Positions 9,086 to 21,795 of a stretch of 64,000 bases of DNA are shown one piece after another (position 1 is the stretch's first letter; every line of letters begins with the position of its first letter). The translations under genes and the position numbers were made by a program. The notes under the pieces were generated by a model. It worked only from the letters and a program-made list of their open reading frames with translations. It ran no database searches and was not told the DNA's origin. This stretch comes from Erodium maritimum (lineage: Eukaryota; Streptophyta; Magnoliopsida; Geraniales; Geraniaceae). The DNA lies in NCBI GenBank assembly GCA_963921825.1, contig OY997594.1, forward strand, positions 9,615,001-9,679,000, written 5' to 3'.

Positions 9086-10249
9086 ATGGGTCTAAAGGGC
9101 AAGCTGATACATGAAACAGAAATCAAGAGCTCCGCTCACAAGTACTACAATCTGATGAAGGCACAAGCTCACCACTTCCCTGCCATAACCCCTGACAGAG
9201 TTACTGCTATTACCCTTCACGAAGGCGACTGGCACGACCATGGTGCCCTCAGGAGGTGGAATTATGTGAAAGGTACGTATATATAGAAGAATCGCATGTT
9301 TTTATTTATTTATTTATTAAGAAACTTGATACATATATCAATTGCTGATCAAAACCGCATGTTAAAGAATGTATTTTTTGTTCGGAGAAGTTTTATATAT
9401 GTCTATCTCGCAAAGAGCAAAGAGATAACCTGCTGGATACAAGCTCAAGATTAGAACTACATAATGGCATACTCGGGCCAAAAAACAACCAAAAGAACTA
9501 AAATACGAAAACACAAACGACTCAATGACAACAATAATATGAGCACAAGAGTGGGTTGAGCCTGCTGAAGGACTGACTATCATCAATTCGTACCGTTCAA
9601 AAACTGACTGTAGACTTATTAGTCGGTCAATTAAACACTGTAGACTTAAGATAATTACGCAGAATAACATTTTTCGTTAGAAATGATAGAAAATATTGAG
9701 AAAAACTCAAAAAAATAACAAATCTATAGTTAGTTTTTGAGTTCAATAGTTATCTAACAGTAAGTTTTTAGAGTTTTTCTTAACGTTTTCTATCATTTTT
9801 ACGGAAAATGTTAGTTTGCGTAATTACTTTAAAGTCTACCGTGTCAAATTGATCTATTAATATTAATAAGTCTACCGTCAGTTTTCGAAATATACAAGTT
9901 GATGATACTTAGTTTTTGAAGTTTTTTCAAATACATATATGTATATGTATCTGATATGTGCAATAATGCAGATGGGAAAGCTGAAACTGTGATAGAGAAG
10001 ATCGAGCACTGTGGTCCTCTGACGGTGAGTCTCGATGCAATGGAGGGAGATGTGCTGACAAATCTGAAGCATTTCAAAACAATCTTCCAGGCGATTCCCG
10101 CCGGTCCTGGTGGTGGCCTTGATAAGGTGAGGTTCACAGCTGAATATGAGAAGAGAAAAGAAAGCGACCGGGCTCCGGTTGATTATCTGGATCTTCTCTC
10201 CTACATCTTCATTGAAGATTTGGATGCCTACCTTCAGAAACAGGCATAA
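9086..10249 (+). CDS. MLP-like protein (major latex protein / Bet v 1 family), two exons
   Basis: Exon 1 is 9086-9272 and exon 2 is 9972-10249. The intron (699 nt) has GT at 9273 and AG at 9971 and splits codon 63 after its first base, the usual MLP/PR-10 intron place. The product is 154 residues, normal for the family. It opens MGLKGKLIHETEIKSSAHKY, has the loop EGDWHDHG at 46-53 (last glycine kept), then VEKI-type strand IEKIEHCGPLTVSLDAMEGD, and ends in the long C-terminal helix region DYLDLLSYIFIEDLDAYLQK. MLPs are small cytosolic Bet v 1-fold proteins with a hydrophobic pocket; several bind hydrophobic ligands, but this one's ligand cannot be read from sequence. The intron carries a hairpin MITE. 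The gene looks intact. It faces a second MLP gene at 24509-25306. Confidence 0.93.
9573..9916. mobile_element. Hairpin MITE-like inverted repeat in the MLP intron
   Basis: The two halves pair over roughly 150 bp each. On the left, ACTATCATCAATTCGTA, TCAAAAACTGACTGTAGACT, ATAATTACGCAGAATAACAT and AATGATAGAAAA all recur on the right in reverse complement and reverse order, up to about 9916. The loop lies near 9720. No clear target duplication was seen, so the family is not assigned. The element is wholly intronic and leaves both splice sites intact. Confidence 0.75.
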
Positions 10250-10339
10250 ACATGCATGCAAGGGAATAATACGGAGATCCAGCCCTAGCTGGTTGATGCC
10301 GACAAAGTACTTGTCTATGTTTTATTCACTATAGTAGAA

Positions 10340-10345
10340 AATAAA
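10340..10345 (+). terminator. Likely polyadenylation signal of the first MLP gene
   Basis: AATAAA lies 91 bp after the stop codon, followed by TG-rich sequence (TGTGCTTGTGTGTTG near 10387), a common plant 3' end arrangement. Confidence 0.45.
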
Positions 10346-10349
10346 TGAA

Positions 10350-10862
10350 TCACATGCGTGTATGGCTGCAACAGCTTCCATTTACATGTGCTTGTGTGTT
10401 GTATTACTTGTATCATGAATCCATATGTTGTGTGTAATGGATTCATATATGTTCGGTGTTTTAAATTGAATTATTATGCTTCACATGTGAGTTTAAATAA
10501 TTCTTATGTGACGTAAAAGAACGAGTTAATACACACTTAAATGTATGACCTGATAATAAACTAATTATTTCTGTCAAGGGTGATGTCTAAATTCTGTATC
10601 GTGGATTTTCATTTAGGCTCTTAATAAGAAAAAATGGTATCATAAATTTAGTTAGTTGTCCGGCAGAAGACCATAATTACGTAGGGCCTGAGTCACAAGG
10701 GATCATTATGTTTGATGGGTGAATGTACAAGACGATCTGAATGTACGGGAAACTAATTAAATAGAAACTCAATATAGATGATGTGACATTGATTTATGAG
10801 GGTAGTTGTATGTATGTACGTACGAATCTTACTCTCATATCAAATAATTGTATAAAATATTT
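10350..10862. other. AT-rich spacer downstream of the MLP gene
   Basis: No gene or repeat was recognised. The last five bases before 10868 (GTTTC, 10863-10867) are the left target duplication of the copia element. Confidence 0.5.
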
Positions 10863-10867
10863 GTTTC

Positions 10868-11002
10868 TGTTGTAGAAGTGATCACCACCATTCTACGTGG
10901 CATTGTCTTAGGGTGTTACTGTAGTTAAATAGCCACCACTGTTTGTGTATTGATTAGTATATGAGAATCTGATATCTTAGATCCGTAATTAATTTCACAA
11001 CA
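10868..11002 (+). repeat. 5' LTR of copia 1
   Basis: 135 bp, beginning TGTTGTAGAAGTGATCACC and ending TTTCACAACA. It is directly followed by a primer-binding-type sequence containing TTATCAGCACGA. The first 73 bp are identical to the 3' LTR. Confidence 0.9.
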
Positions 11003-12492
11003 CGTTATCAGCACGACTCCACTCCGTTGTAATCGTTAAATTTTCTCAAATCGTTATTCAGTACGAACGCTCTGTTCTACTGCTCAGGTATCGGATTTTT
11101 AAATTATCGTTAATTTATTTATATCTGATTCATGCTCGTGTATATAAGTTTATTTACGGTTTTAATAAGTATGCTCTGTGACTGCCAATGTATATTGGAC
11201 CTTTCACATCAGAAATTTGATGTTTACTGCATACTCGTATTCTTACCGTTAATACCTGAATTTAAAATAAAAATAAAAATTCATTAGAACCTAAACGTTT
11301 GGACCGGAAGTTCCGAATATATAATACTAGCGACCCGATATGTGTTGGACCAGAAGTTCCAAAATAAACGACCTGAAGTCGAGTATTATCCTGACATGCA
11401 ATTATTTTGATCAATGTTCAGGATGGATAACTTCAGAAAGCTTAGTTATGCTCCCCTTAGACTAGACGGGAAAAACTATTATGAATGGGCGCTAGACACG
11501 ACTCTCCACTTGAGATCTCAGAATCTTGGAGACGTCATAAAAGAGGGCAATAACGAGTCAGTCAAAAACAAAGCCACGACCACAATATTAATCCGTCATC
11601 ACATGCATAGAGACCTACGACTTGAGTATATAATTGACGAAGACCCCCTTACTTTATGGGTTCAACTCAAGGAGAGGTTTGAGCATATGAAAGCAATAGC
11701 TCTCCCTCGTGCCCAATATGATTGGTCTAACCTCCGGTTTCAGGATTTTAAATATGTAAATGAGTACAATTCGGCCATGTTTCAAATTGTTTCCAAGCTT
11801 CGCAGTTGTGGTGAGAAAATAACTGAGGAATCTAAGCTTGAGAAAACATTCTCCATGTTCCATCCCTCGAATATGCTCCTGCAGCAACAATATCGAGGAA
11901 AAGAATTTAAGAAATTTACAGATCTTATTGCTTGTTTGCTCCTTGCAGAGCAAAACAATGAATTATTAATGAAAAACCATCAAACTCGCCCTGTAGGCAG
12001 TGCTCCATTCCCTGAAGCGAATGTGACAGGATATGATGGTAACTCTGGACCCAGACGAGTCCGAGGACCCTTTAGAGGTCGAGGTCGAGGTCGTGGACGT
12101 GGTCGTAGTCAGGGATATGGGCATAATAATTTTCAACCTTATAAAGAGATGATATGGTGTACCACCAGAAGTGGACCCAGCATGAGAAAAGAAAAGGCCC
12201 ATAGAACCCGACTCTTGTAAATGCCGAAAGCATATGTTACCGTTGTGGATGGACCAATCATTGGTCACGAGTATGTCGTGTGCCAAACCACTTGGTAAAG
12301 TCATACCAAGAGTCGATAAAGGGAAAGCAGCAAGTCGCTGAGACAAATTTCATTGATCATGTGAGCCATGAAGATGCTCCGATCAAGCTTACAGTCTCCG
12401 ACTTCTATAAAGATGATGACGGAAATGTGGCCCGTGATAAAAATGTAGATTGAACTTGTGTCTTTATGTACTCCCCTACTTTAAGTCAATGT

Positions 12493-12497
<5 letters not shown>

Positions 12498-12525
<28 letters not shown>
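12498..12525. repeat. TA dinucleotide microsatellite
   Basis: About 14 TA units inside copia 1, between the gag and protease regions. Confidence 0.85.
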
Positions 12526-12526
<1 letters not shown>

Positions 12527-15500
12527 GTTTTTGTAATCCTTTCCTAAGTTTATAAACTAATATAATACTTTTTATGAAAGGATATGGACCCAAACTATGG
12601 GTCACGTATTTGCAGAAATGATGACGACTTATGTATTGTTGATTGCGCGTCGACGCACACAATCTTAAGAGATAAAAAAATATTTCTGTAATCTAACCTT
12701 GGTTGAAGAGAATGTTAGCACAATTACGGGTACTGAAAACTTAATAGAAGGCTCCGGAAGAGCTACCTTGATATTAGAAAATGGAACAAGGTTAAGTACT
12801 CATAATGCTTTATATGCAAGTAGATCCAGATGAAATCTACTTTGCTTCAAGGATATTCGTAGCAACGGATATCATGTCGAGACCAGAAGTGAAAATGAGA
12901 CTGAGTTTCTCTATATCACTTTTAATAAATGTGGTGAAAAGCGTGTACTTGAAAAATTACAGGTTCTATCATCAGGTTTGTATTATACAACCATAAGAAC
13001 CGTTGAAATCTACACAACAATGAACCAGAAGTTCATTAACCCAAATGCTTTTATGCTTTGACACAATCGTCTTGGTCATCCGGGATCGACCATGATGCGT
13101 AGGATTGTTGAAAACTCATGTGGGCATTCATTAAAGGACCAGAAGATCCTAATGTCCAATGAGATATCATGTACAGCTTGTTCACAAGGAAAATTAGTGG
13201 TCCGACCATCACAAACCAAGATTAATATTGAAATGCCATCTTTCCTGCAAAGAATTCAGGGAGATATATGTGGCCCTATACATCCAGCCAGTGGACCATT
13301 TAGTTATTTCATGGTCCTGATAGACGCATCCAGCAGATGGTCTCATATTTGCTTATTGTCAACGCGAAATGTTGCGTTCGCTAAATTGCTGGCCCAAATC
13401 ATTAAACTGAGGGCACATTTCCCTGATCATCCCATTAAGTCTATTCGTCTTGATAATGCTGGTGAGTTCACATCAAGAGCTTTTGATGATTATTGCATGT
13501 CTTTAGGGATTGATATTGAACATCCCGTTGCACATGTCCATACCCAAAATGGGTTAGCAGAATCGTTTATCAAACGTATACAGGTAATTGCACGTACATT
13601 ACTAATGCAATCACAATTACCTATTTCTGCTTGGGGACATGCTGTATTACATGCTGCATCTTTAATTCGTATAAGACCAAGTGCTTATCATCAATATTCT
13701 CCTGTACAACTTGTGTGTGGGAACCAACCTAATATATCCCATTTGCGAACCTTTGGTTGCGCAGTGCAAGCGCCGATCGCACCTACTCAACGCACAAAAA
13801 TGGGACCCCAACGTCGGTTGGGGATATATGTTGGTTTTGACTCACCGTCCATTATAAGTTATCTTGAACCTCGGACGGGTGATTTGTTTACTGCAAGATT
13901 TGCAGATTGTCATTTTGATGAGACAAAATTTCCACCTCTAGGTGAGAAAGATAAGCCTCCTGAAGTAAGCCTTGAACTCTCTTATAAGCCTCCTGAAGTT
14001 GGGCATGAACTTTCATGGAAAGTGAGTTCGTTGTCTCATTTAGACCCACGCACGTCACAATGTGAAATAGAAGTACAGAGAATAATTCATTTTCAAAATG
14101 TTGCAAATCAAATGCTTGATGCATTTGCAGACACGTCAAAGATGACAAGGTCTTATATAGATGCAATCAATGTACCAGGTAGAATTAAGGTCATTGGCGA
14201 TACTGCAAAAGTATCGATTCCTCTAGTGCACGCCTGAAGCGTGGGAGACCAGTTGGATCAAAAGACATTGTTCCCCGGAAGCGGAAATGTCAGACGAATA
14301 TAGGGGATAAGAAAGCGGTGGTTCCAGAAGAACCAACCGATGAAAAAGCCTCATTACCAGAGTCGGTTCCAGAAGAACCAATCGGTCCAGAAGTACCAGT
14401 CGGTCCAGAAGTACTAGAAGACTCTAATGCTCTTGAAGAGTTAAGAAATGAGATAATTATTGTTGATGAAGTCTTTGCGTTCGCGGTGGCCAACGAGATC
14501 ATAAATGAGTTTGATTTCGAGCCCCGAAGCATCGACGAATGCCGTCACATGGATGACTGGCCTATGTGGGAAGAAGCAATTCAGGCAGAATTGGCTTCAT
14601 TGGCGAAACGCCAAGTTTTTGGGCCCGTTTCCAAGACACCAGAAGATGTCAACCCTGTTGGTTACAGGTGGGTATTTGTAAGGAAACGAAATGAGAAAAT
14701 GAAGTCTCCCGGTATAAGGCTAGACTTGTGGCCCAAGGATTCTCTCAACGACCAGGAGTCGATTTTGATGAGACATATTCCCCAGTAATGGATATGATCA
14801 CTTTCAGATATTTGATCAGCCTATCAGTCTCTGAAGGACTTGATATGTGCATGATGTACGTTGTGACTACTTACCTGTATGGTAATTTGGACACTGATAT
14901 CTATACAAAACTCCCCAATGGGTTGAGATTGCCTGAAGAAATGATAGATATCCCCAGAGATATGTGTTCAATAAAATTACAGAAATCTCTGTATGGACTG
15001 AAGCAATCTGGTAGGATGTGGTATCATCGCCTTAGCGAGTACCTTACCATAGAAGGCTATAAAAATGATGTTATTTGTCCATGTGTGTTCATTAAGAAAA
15101 CAACCTTCGGGTTTGTTATTATTGCAGTATACGTTGATGACATAAATCTGATTGAGACTCCAGAAGAGATCTTCAAAGCTTCAGATTATCTGAAAAGAGA
15201 ATTCGAAATGAAAGATTTGGGAAGGACTAGACATTGTCTCGGCCTGCAACACAAGCATCTGTCTGATGGTATTTTGATCCATCAATCAGCATATGTTGAA
15301 AAGCTTTTGAAGCGTTTTAGTATGGATAATGATCACCCTCTCAGTACTCCAATGGTCGTCCGTTCTTTAGATCCCAAAAGAGATCCATTCCGTCCCAAGG
15401 AGGCAGATGAAGAGATACTTAGTCCTGAAGTACCATATCTCAATGCTATTGGGGGTTTATTATATTTGGCACAATGTACGCGACCTGACATAGCGTTCGC

Positions 15501-16382
15501 AGTAAATGTACTTGCCAGGTTCAGTTCAGAACCCACTCGACGACATTGGAACGGTATAAAGCATGTACTTCGTTATCTGAGCGGGACCAGAGATTTGGGA
15601 CTTATGTATTCTAAGTCCAGGGGGGCGTCGGCCTGGTTGGATACGCGGATGCAGGCTATTTATCATATCCTCACAAAGCTCGCTCCCAGACAGGCTATGT
15701 TTTCACCTGCAGTGAAACAACCATCTCCTGGCGCTCTACGAAGCAGACTTTGGTTGCGACTTCCTCAAACCACTCGGAGATTGTGGCACTACATGAAGCT
15801 AGCCGAGAATGTGTTTTCCTGCGATCCGTTTTGAAGCATGTGTTATGCTCTATCGGAATTCCTCCGCTAAGCTCTCCTTCAATCATATATGAAGACAATG
15901 CATCTTGTATAACTCAAGTCAGAGGAGGCTATATCAAAGGAGACAGAATCAAGCACATCTCTCCGAAGTTCTTTTATACTCATGAGCTCCAGAAGAGTAA
16001 TGCGAAAGATGTCAAGCAGATTCGGTCCTGCGAGAATCTTGCTGATTTATTTACTAAAGCATTGCCGACTTCTACCTTTGAGAAGCTAGTTCACAAGACC
16101 GGCATGCGTCGTCTGAGCAAGCAACCAAAGTAGCCTGCCTGAAGTCAGGGGGAGACAAGTTTTGTGCGCTGCACTCTTTTACCCTTATCCAAGTTTTGTC
16201 CCACATGGTTTTCTTGGAAAGGTTTTTAACGAGGCAACATCAAGCACAGCATGAAGCACGTTTTGCGCGTTGCACTCTTTTCCATACAGGTTTTGTCCCA
16301 CCGGGTTTTCCTGAGGAGGTTTTTAACGAGGCAACTTAAATCGCATTTGATGTATTTGTAAATGGTGGTGTTCAAGGGGGAG

Positions 16383-16643
16383 TGTTGTAGAAGTGATCAC
16401 CACCATTCTACGTGGCATTGTCTTAGGGTGTTACTGTAGTTAAATAGCCACCACTATTTGTTTTGATTACATGTGGCTTTGATGTGTCATGTTCTCATGA
16501 CATGGTTTGTAGTATAAATACAACACTTCTCCCCTCATGTAAATATATAAAGAAAAGTGATAAAAGAAAGTTTGTTGTTGAAACTCTGTATAGATTGGTA
16601 TATGAGAATCTGATATCTTAGATCCGTAAGTAATTTCACAACA
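16383..16643 (+). repeat. 3' LTR of copia 1
   Basis: 261 bp with the same termini as the 5' LTR. It includes a TATAAATA promoter-like sequence near 16513. It is followed by GTTTC, the right target duplication. Confidence 0.92.
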
Positions 16644-16648
16644 GTTTC

Positions 16649-17700
16649 ACATTTATATATGTTTCATTATTGAGATAAATATATACACATGTAATAAAGA
16701 TTATGAATAACACATTAACGTTTCAAAAAAAAAAGAATAACACTAAAAATACTGTGATAATGAGGATACACACTCTTTTAACTTTTCTTCTGAAAGAGAC
16801 ATGTTAGTTTTTATTAACTATGCAACAAACATTACATAACCGGGAATAGATCCAAACAAAGCCGAAAAATATCTGGAATACCCATCAATTAACAGGTGTC
16901 TCGGCGTATTAGGCTAAACAAACTCCTAAAGGAAACTAAGAGGGTATTACACGATCATAATGATTAGTACAATTAAGCCAAGACAAGGTTTTAAAAGCCG
17001 CTCAGAGGGTTGTCTTTACTGGCTGTGATGGAAACCGACTCAACCGAGACTGAGAAGCCTGATCGTTAGGGTAGAGGACCATGGGGAGTTGTACGGGGAT
17101 GCGCATCATCAGGGAGTCTGGGATAAACGGTGACGATATGGTGGCACAAATGAGGGGCCACAACACATCCATAAAGTACGACGACGGGAACTAACCAGCA
17201 ACCACACCTAGATAAGATAAAAGAAAACATAGATTCGGATGGCTCGGACGGAGGAGGGTGGCGGGATTCGGACTACGGAGGGAGACAAGTTCAGGTACCT
17301 GAGGGCGGCGAGGCTCGACCATGAAGGGCTACAGTCTTGGAAACAGAGGGCGGCGGGGTTCGACAACAGAGGGTGGTAGGCTCGGACAGAAGGGGAGGGC
17401 AACGGGGAGCGACAAAGGACGGGGCTCGTGCGGTAAAAGAGGTGGAGCTCGGGAGGTGGGATGAGGGTGGGTTGGTCGATAAGGGGGTGGTGAGCGGAGG
17501 ATGGTCGGGGTGGACATAGAGAAAAGGGAGGCCGGAGGGGGTGAAAGAAGAGGAGGAGAACAAGACGACTAGAGGGGAAATAGAAAATGACCAACGACCT
17601 CTAGAGGGAGGACTGTCGTCGGTGAAGGAGAGCCAAAGAGGGTGAGTGGGTGACGACGGATGAGAGAGCAAAGAGAGAGAAGTTTAGGATTAACTAGTTT
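16649..17700 (-). other. Unclassified repeat-like stretch, possibly LINE or gene-derived
   Basis: Read on the minus strand, a C/T-rich 5' part (about 17690-17220) resembles a transcript leader and gives long Pro/Ser-rich open frames in several frames. It is followed by unique-looking sequence that ends in a TTAATAAAAAC-type tail near 16810. The layout resembles a retroposed transcript, but no domain and no target duplication were found. The open frames are attributed to composition. Confidence 0.3.
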
Positions 17701-18680
17701 TTCTTTAATCTATTACATAAACACTCTTTAACTTGATTTAAGTATACTAGTTAGAGACGATGAATAAGTGGGGCATTTTAAGGAAGGTTTGTTTAGTTAG
17801 AATTGTGTTTTAGTAAAGGGAAGCGATACTACCAAATCTTGTGCAATAATATATTTTCAAATTTTAATTGTACTTGACTTTTTATAAAAATTCCTAACAC
17901 TAATTTTAGGTTTTTACACGAACTAACATCTTATGTTCAAAATAACATAAATGTTAGTTTTTTTTTTGTACAAGATATCGAAAATAATCTCTTATCTAAC
18001 TCAAGTTTCCAAAAAGAATGTGTCTAACTCTCTGTCAATTTCTCATGTGATACAAAGGTGACCCTTGATTGTTAGTTTCATATATATTTTTCTGATCGAC
18101 AAAACAATATATTAAAAGTTATTTTCAGAGGATGAAAAAGACAACAAAATACAAGTTTGAAACACAACCACAAACCAATATCACATTCAAACTCAACCCA
18201 ATGTAAATCACCCAACCCAAATCCAGTTATAGGACATAAATCTGAATATAACCATATTTGAATGATGAAACCAAATTACCCACGCAGCCACGCTCCAAAA
18301 GCACCCATGGGGGAGAAATGAACAACCCGAACCCGTCTAAAAATCCTTGGACCCAGACCCGAAGCAACCCGACCCACCCACGTTAATCTGCAACCGTCCG
18401 TACACCTATTGGGACCAACGTATGCTACTAGGAACCACTACCTCTGATCCAGGATGCTTGAACACTTGAGTGGAATTGCTGCATATTATATCTAAATATA
18501 CGTGATTATCTTATAATAATATTTGATTATAAATTTTTTGTTTGGACGACATTTTTTATATACAAATTTGACCTTATTTTTCCATCAAAATGACAAAACA
18601 TCTTTAAAGAAAAAAAAGTATAGAACATTTTACTAGATTGCATTAAATATATCACAAATCTAAACCTAACCATCGTATGA
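17701..18680. other. AT-rich spacer with a possible minus-strand LINE 3' end
   Basis: Mostly AT-rich. At about 18090-18115 the minus strand reads TTTTGTCGATCAGAAAAA, a tail type seen at other LINE 3' ends, and the adjoining 18120-18480 could be the matching 3' region. No coding domain was recognised. Confidence 0.3.
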
Positions 18681-18689
18681 TTAACAACT

Positions 18690-19862
18690 TATTTTAAAAT
18701 AAAAAATAAATATCAACTTGTAAAACCTAGATTTGGTTGTCGGCCAGAATTGGGTTTGGCTTCCCTTAGTCATGCTCGGGTTCAAGGTGTATGTGGAGTG
18801 TGGTGGGACTTTTATGCTCGTCTGGCACTGCTCGTTTTTCGGTTGGATTCTGGTGCTTCTCAGGTGGTGTTGGCCACCATGAGCAGATTTGGCTCGAAAT
18901 CCCAGCTCCCTTGGTTGGTGGTGTGGTGCTGGAAATGGTCGTCCCTGCACTTCTTTGTCAGATCGCGACCGGGTAGTGGTGTTGTTCTCCGGACCCGTTC
19001 GAGGTGGCTTTAAGGTGGTGTGTATCAGATGTACTGTGGGAAACGTTTCTGATCTCGAATTCATTGTCCATTTGGACTTGTCCCTCGTCGTTGCGGATGG
19101 TGAGGTCCTTGTATCACCTTTATGTTTTATATGTGGATTGTTGAAAATATACCCATCCATAGATTTAGGCTCTTGTCGATTTCCTTTGTATCCATACCAA
19201 TTGATGGGGAGGGGGGGGGGGGGGGCTTGTCATTCTTTTAGGTGTTGGCTTTTCACGGGTTGTACTGGGTCTTTAGGCCTTGGAAATCGAGGAGTCCTGC
19301 TTCTTTGTGTATTGAGTTTCAGTGATTCTTCATTGTTTTTTCTTAGTCAACCAACGATGTTGGTCGTCGGTGTGTCGGTGCCCTTCAACTCTCTGAGTTT
19401 GGGCTCCGATGAGATTCAATATTCTCCTCAAGCTCGGGTAAGATTTGGGGTGTTATAAGTGATGAACAAATAATCTTTTTGGGCTTCATGGTTGACAAAT
19501 CAAGGTTGCAGACTTTAGTTTCGTTGTGCTTCACGGTTGTTAAATTCGAGTTGTAGACTCATTTTTAAAGCGTTTTGTATTGTACTGATAAGATTGTCAA
19601 ATTAAGTATTGAGGCCATTCATTGTCTGGTTTACGTCCATGTTGGGTTGCCGAGATTCCTTGCATAGGAAATGCTCTTACATGTATCTAGTTGTTCTCCT
19701 TGTTAGGATTGTCATGAAGTTGAGCTGTCATGCCAGCACTCGAGTCTGTTGTTGGTTTCATTATCAGGTCTGTAGCTAGACCATCTTCATGCATTTTTTG
19801 TTCTCTTTTTAATCCTTTGAAAATTAGATATTTATATAATGTTTCGGTGATAAAAAAAAACA
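18690..19862 (+). mobile_element. Probable 3' region of a LINE, + strand
   Basis: GT-rich, non-coding sequence ends in ATGTTTCGGTGATAAAAAAAAA at about 19840-19860. The short A-run after GGTGAT is the type of tail found on plant L1 LINEs, including the elements ending at 28441 and 33961 in this window. No reverse transcriptase domain remains, so family assignment rests on the tail and composition. A G-tract lies at 19207-19225. Confidence 0.4.
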
Positions 19863-20988
19863 CTTGCAAAGTGAAATAAGAATCACTGTTTTTTTTTTTT
19901 GTAATTTCTCTCCCACCTGAGGTGGTTGAACAACTCCCAAATTTCTTTCCTTTTCACCTTTTTGAACTTCTCACAAATTTCTTTAAACTTTAATAATCAA
20001 GGAATTGATATAATCATATTTTACACGTGTGGATCATACTCATCGAGCCTTTTATCATCTCACCTGAGGTTGTTGAACAACTCCCAACATTTTTAAAATA
20101 TTTATAATTAATAATTTGTGGATCATATCATACACAAATCCAATCACATTATAAGAAACCAGACAATTTTGCTTTTTCATATCTGTCTTTTTTTCTGTTC
20201 TGATTCTCCTTCTCTTATGCGTTCCGATTTCAAAGAGCGTGAATCATTTGCCGTTTCCAATCAAAACAAACAAATGACGAATTAAGATTTATTTTTATTG
20301 ATTAAAGATATTACATGAAATACTTCATCAAAATTCTAAAACAAACAAAAAACGAAAAAAACAAAGCAATGAGCTCGCTGTCTAGTCATTCTTAGGCATT
20401 GTAGCTGTTACAGGGGTCACACGTCGGCGGTTGTTGGCTTTGTTTCCCCTGTTTCTCGCTTGGGTTTGATCGCCATTGACTTGTGCGGGAAGCCCGTATG
20501 GTCATTGTTCGGTATCTTCTTCTGTTGCTCAGTTTGTTTTTCTCTTATATGGGACCTGTTGTGGAGTTTGTGTCAAATCTAATTCACACGGTCAATTTCA
20601 TCAGCTGAAACTATGCTGGCACACCAATTAGCATGTTCGCCGTCCCCGGTAAGGGTGTCCATGGATGGGTGGATATCTGTCTTTTTCAACCGTCTATGGA
20701 TGTGGATTTTGAGTTTTGTGATTCACGACCTGTCCATGACAAATGAACATTTAACGAATTTCATCCACAAAATATACGAGTGGATCGGATGCAATATAAA
20801 ATTATTTTTAGAAAAAAATTAATATCTTTTTTTTTATTCAGACAACTTTTCGACACTTATAGTTACATTATAAAAATACTATACATGATTTTATTACAAA
20901 AATATTGATTTCACATGTGTAGTTGGGTCGACTGATGATGACTTTTTTAGTATGGTTGGTTAAACTCTATGTATTAAATTGAGTTCAG
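19863..20988. other. AT-rich spacer with a small local duplication
   Basis: CACCTGAGGTGGTTGAACAA (near 19915) recurs with one change near 20062, about 150 bp apart. Around 20385-20540 the minus strand reads as a short basic peptide (GLPAQVNGDQTQARNRGNK) that might be the end of a host gene, but nothing supports a real gene. No other feature was seen. Confidence 0.4.
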
Positions 20989-21795
20989 TGTAACGCCCGA
21001 CTCAAAACCTTAAATTTTGAGTCCGGGACGTTGTGCGTCCTCTCGGACGCTCGCAAGACCAAGGGCGCACGCACCTTGCCACGCCCGAGGTTTCCCCGGT
21101 CCGCACGCACGCATCCAGACGTAAGGCCCATCCAGCACGCAAAAATCGCATGCAAGCCGACCCTCTGCATCCGTGTGCGCAGACAAGACCGGACCGAGAC
21201 TTACTCGGCCCACTCGCACCTCAAAACCATGGCTCGCTAAGGCCCGCACGGTACAAGTCACCTTGGGCAGCGTTGAGGCCAATCCTTTCCGTAGACGTTT
21301 GGGCCCAAGACGCATCCGGCCGGCCAAGGCTCGCACCATGGAAGCTTACACGCCAAGTCAGCACATAGTACATTCCGTACTAACTCGGGACTCTGAAGAT
21401 TCATCCAAGAGGACTTTCCTACTTCAACTAGGAAAGTTGGAAGCTTATCGCTATTTTGCTCTCTACCTTGGCACGCAAGACTATGACAAGATTCATTGAA
21501 TCCAAGCTACGTGTGTCTACTAGTTAGTTTAGACTAGGACTCTCCCGAGGAGTATAAATATGCCCTCTCGTTCTCATTTGCACTTATTCAAGAGCATGAA
21601 CTCCCATGTAGTATAGGATGCAGAGCTCGACTTTCGTATCCTAGGAAGAACTTTCATTTCAGATAATAAATGCTTTAGTTCATCCACTACTTTTCTCTTG
21701 TTACCACTATGAATACTTTTTAGTGTGGCTTAGTGTAGGATCTCTTGCACTGCCAGTTGCAGATCGAGGTTGCTCAAAGCTCTCGGTCCGTAACA
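20989..21795 (+). repeat. 5' LTR of the non-autonomous element
   Basis: 807 bp, TGTAACGCCC...CCGTAACA, with short inverted ends TGT/ACA. The 3' part has a TATAAATA promoter-like motif (about 21552). Confidence 0.8.

Larger units (their letters stand above)
10868..16643 (+). mobile_element. Ty1/copia retrotransposon 1 (broken copy)
   Basis: LTR retrotransposon flanked by a 5-bp duplication GTTTC (10863-10867 and 16644-16648). LTRs are TGTTGTAG...CACAACA. Recognisable parts on + in order are gag with a UBN2-like domain (about 11400-12200), a knuckle (about 12230-12290), a protease region (about 12630), integrase (about 13060-14000), reverse transcriptase (about 14550-15350) and RNase H (about 15400-16130). 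A purine tract (AAGGGGGAG) precedes the 3' LTR. The pol order is that of copia. Coding is broken in at least five places. The LTRs are unequal in length; where they can be aligned they differ at only a few sites, suggesting insertion within the last one or two million years under commonly used plant rates. Confidence 0.93.

Noticed and set aside
17208-17671. Long Pro/Ser-rich minus-strand frames as a possible gene
   Set aside because: Several overlapping frames are open at once because of C/T bias; no domain, and codon pattern gives no preference for one frame.
18681-19160. 159-codon minus-strand frame
   Set aside because: Low-complexity composition opposite a GT-rich LINE 3' region; no domain seen.
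20385-20540. C-terminal end of a host gene on the minus strand
   Set aside because: Only a short basic peptide with a stop; no upstream exon, splice site or domain could be supported.
21723-21795. Start of the 275-codon frame within the LTR as a genuine start codon
   Set aside because: The first codons translate the end of the LTR and the primer site; a coding start further inside is more plausible.
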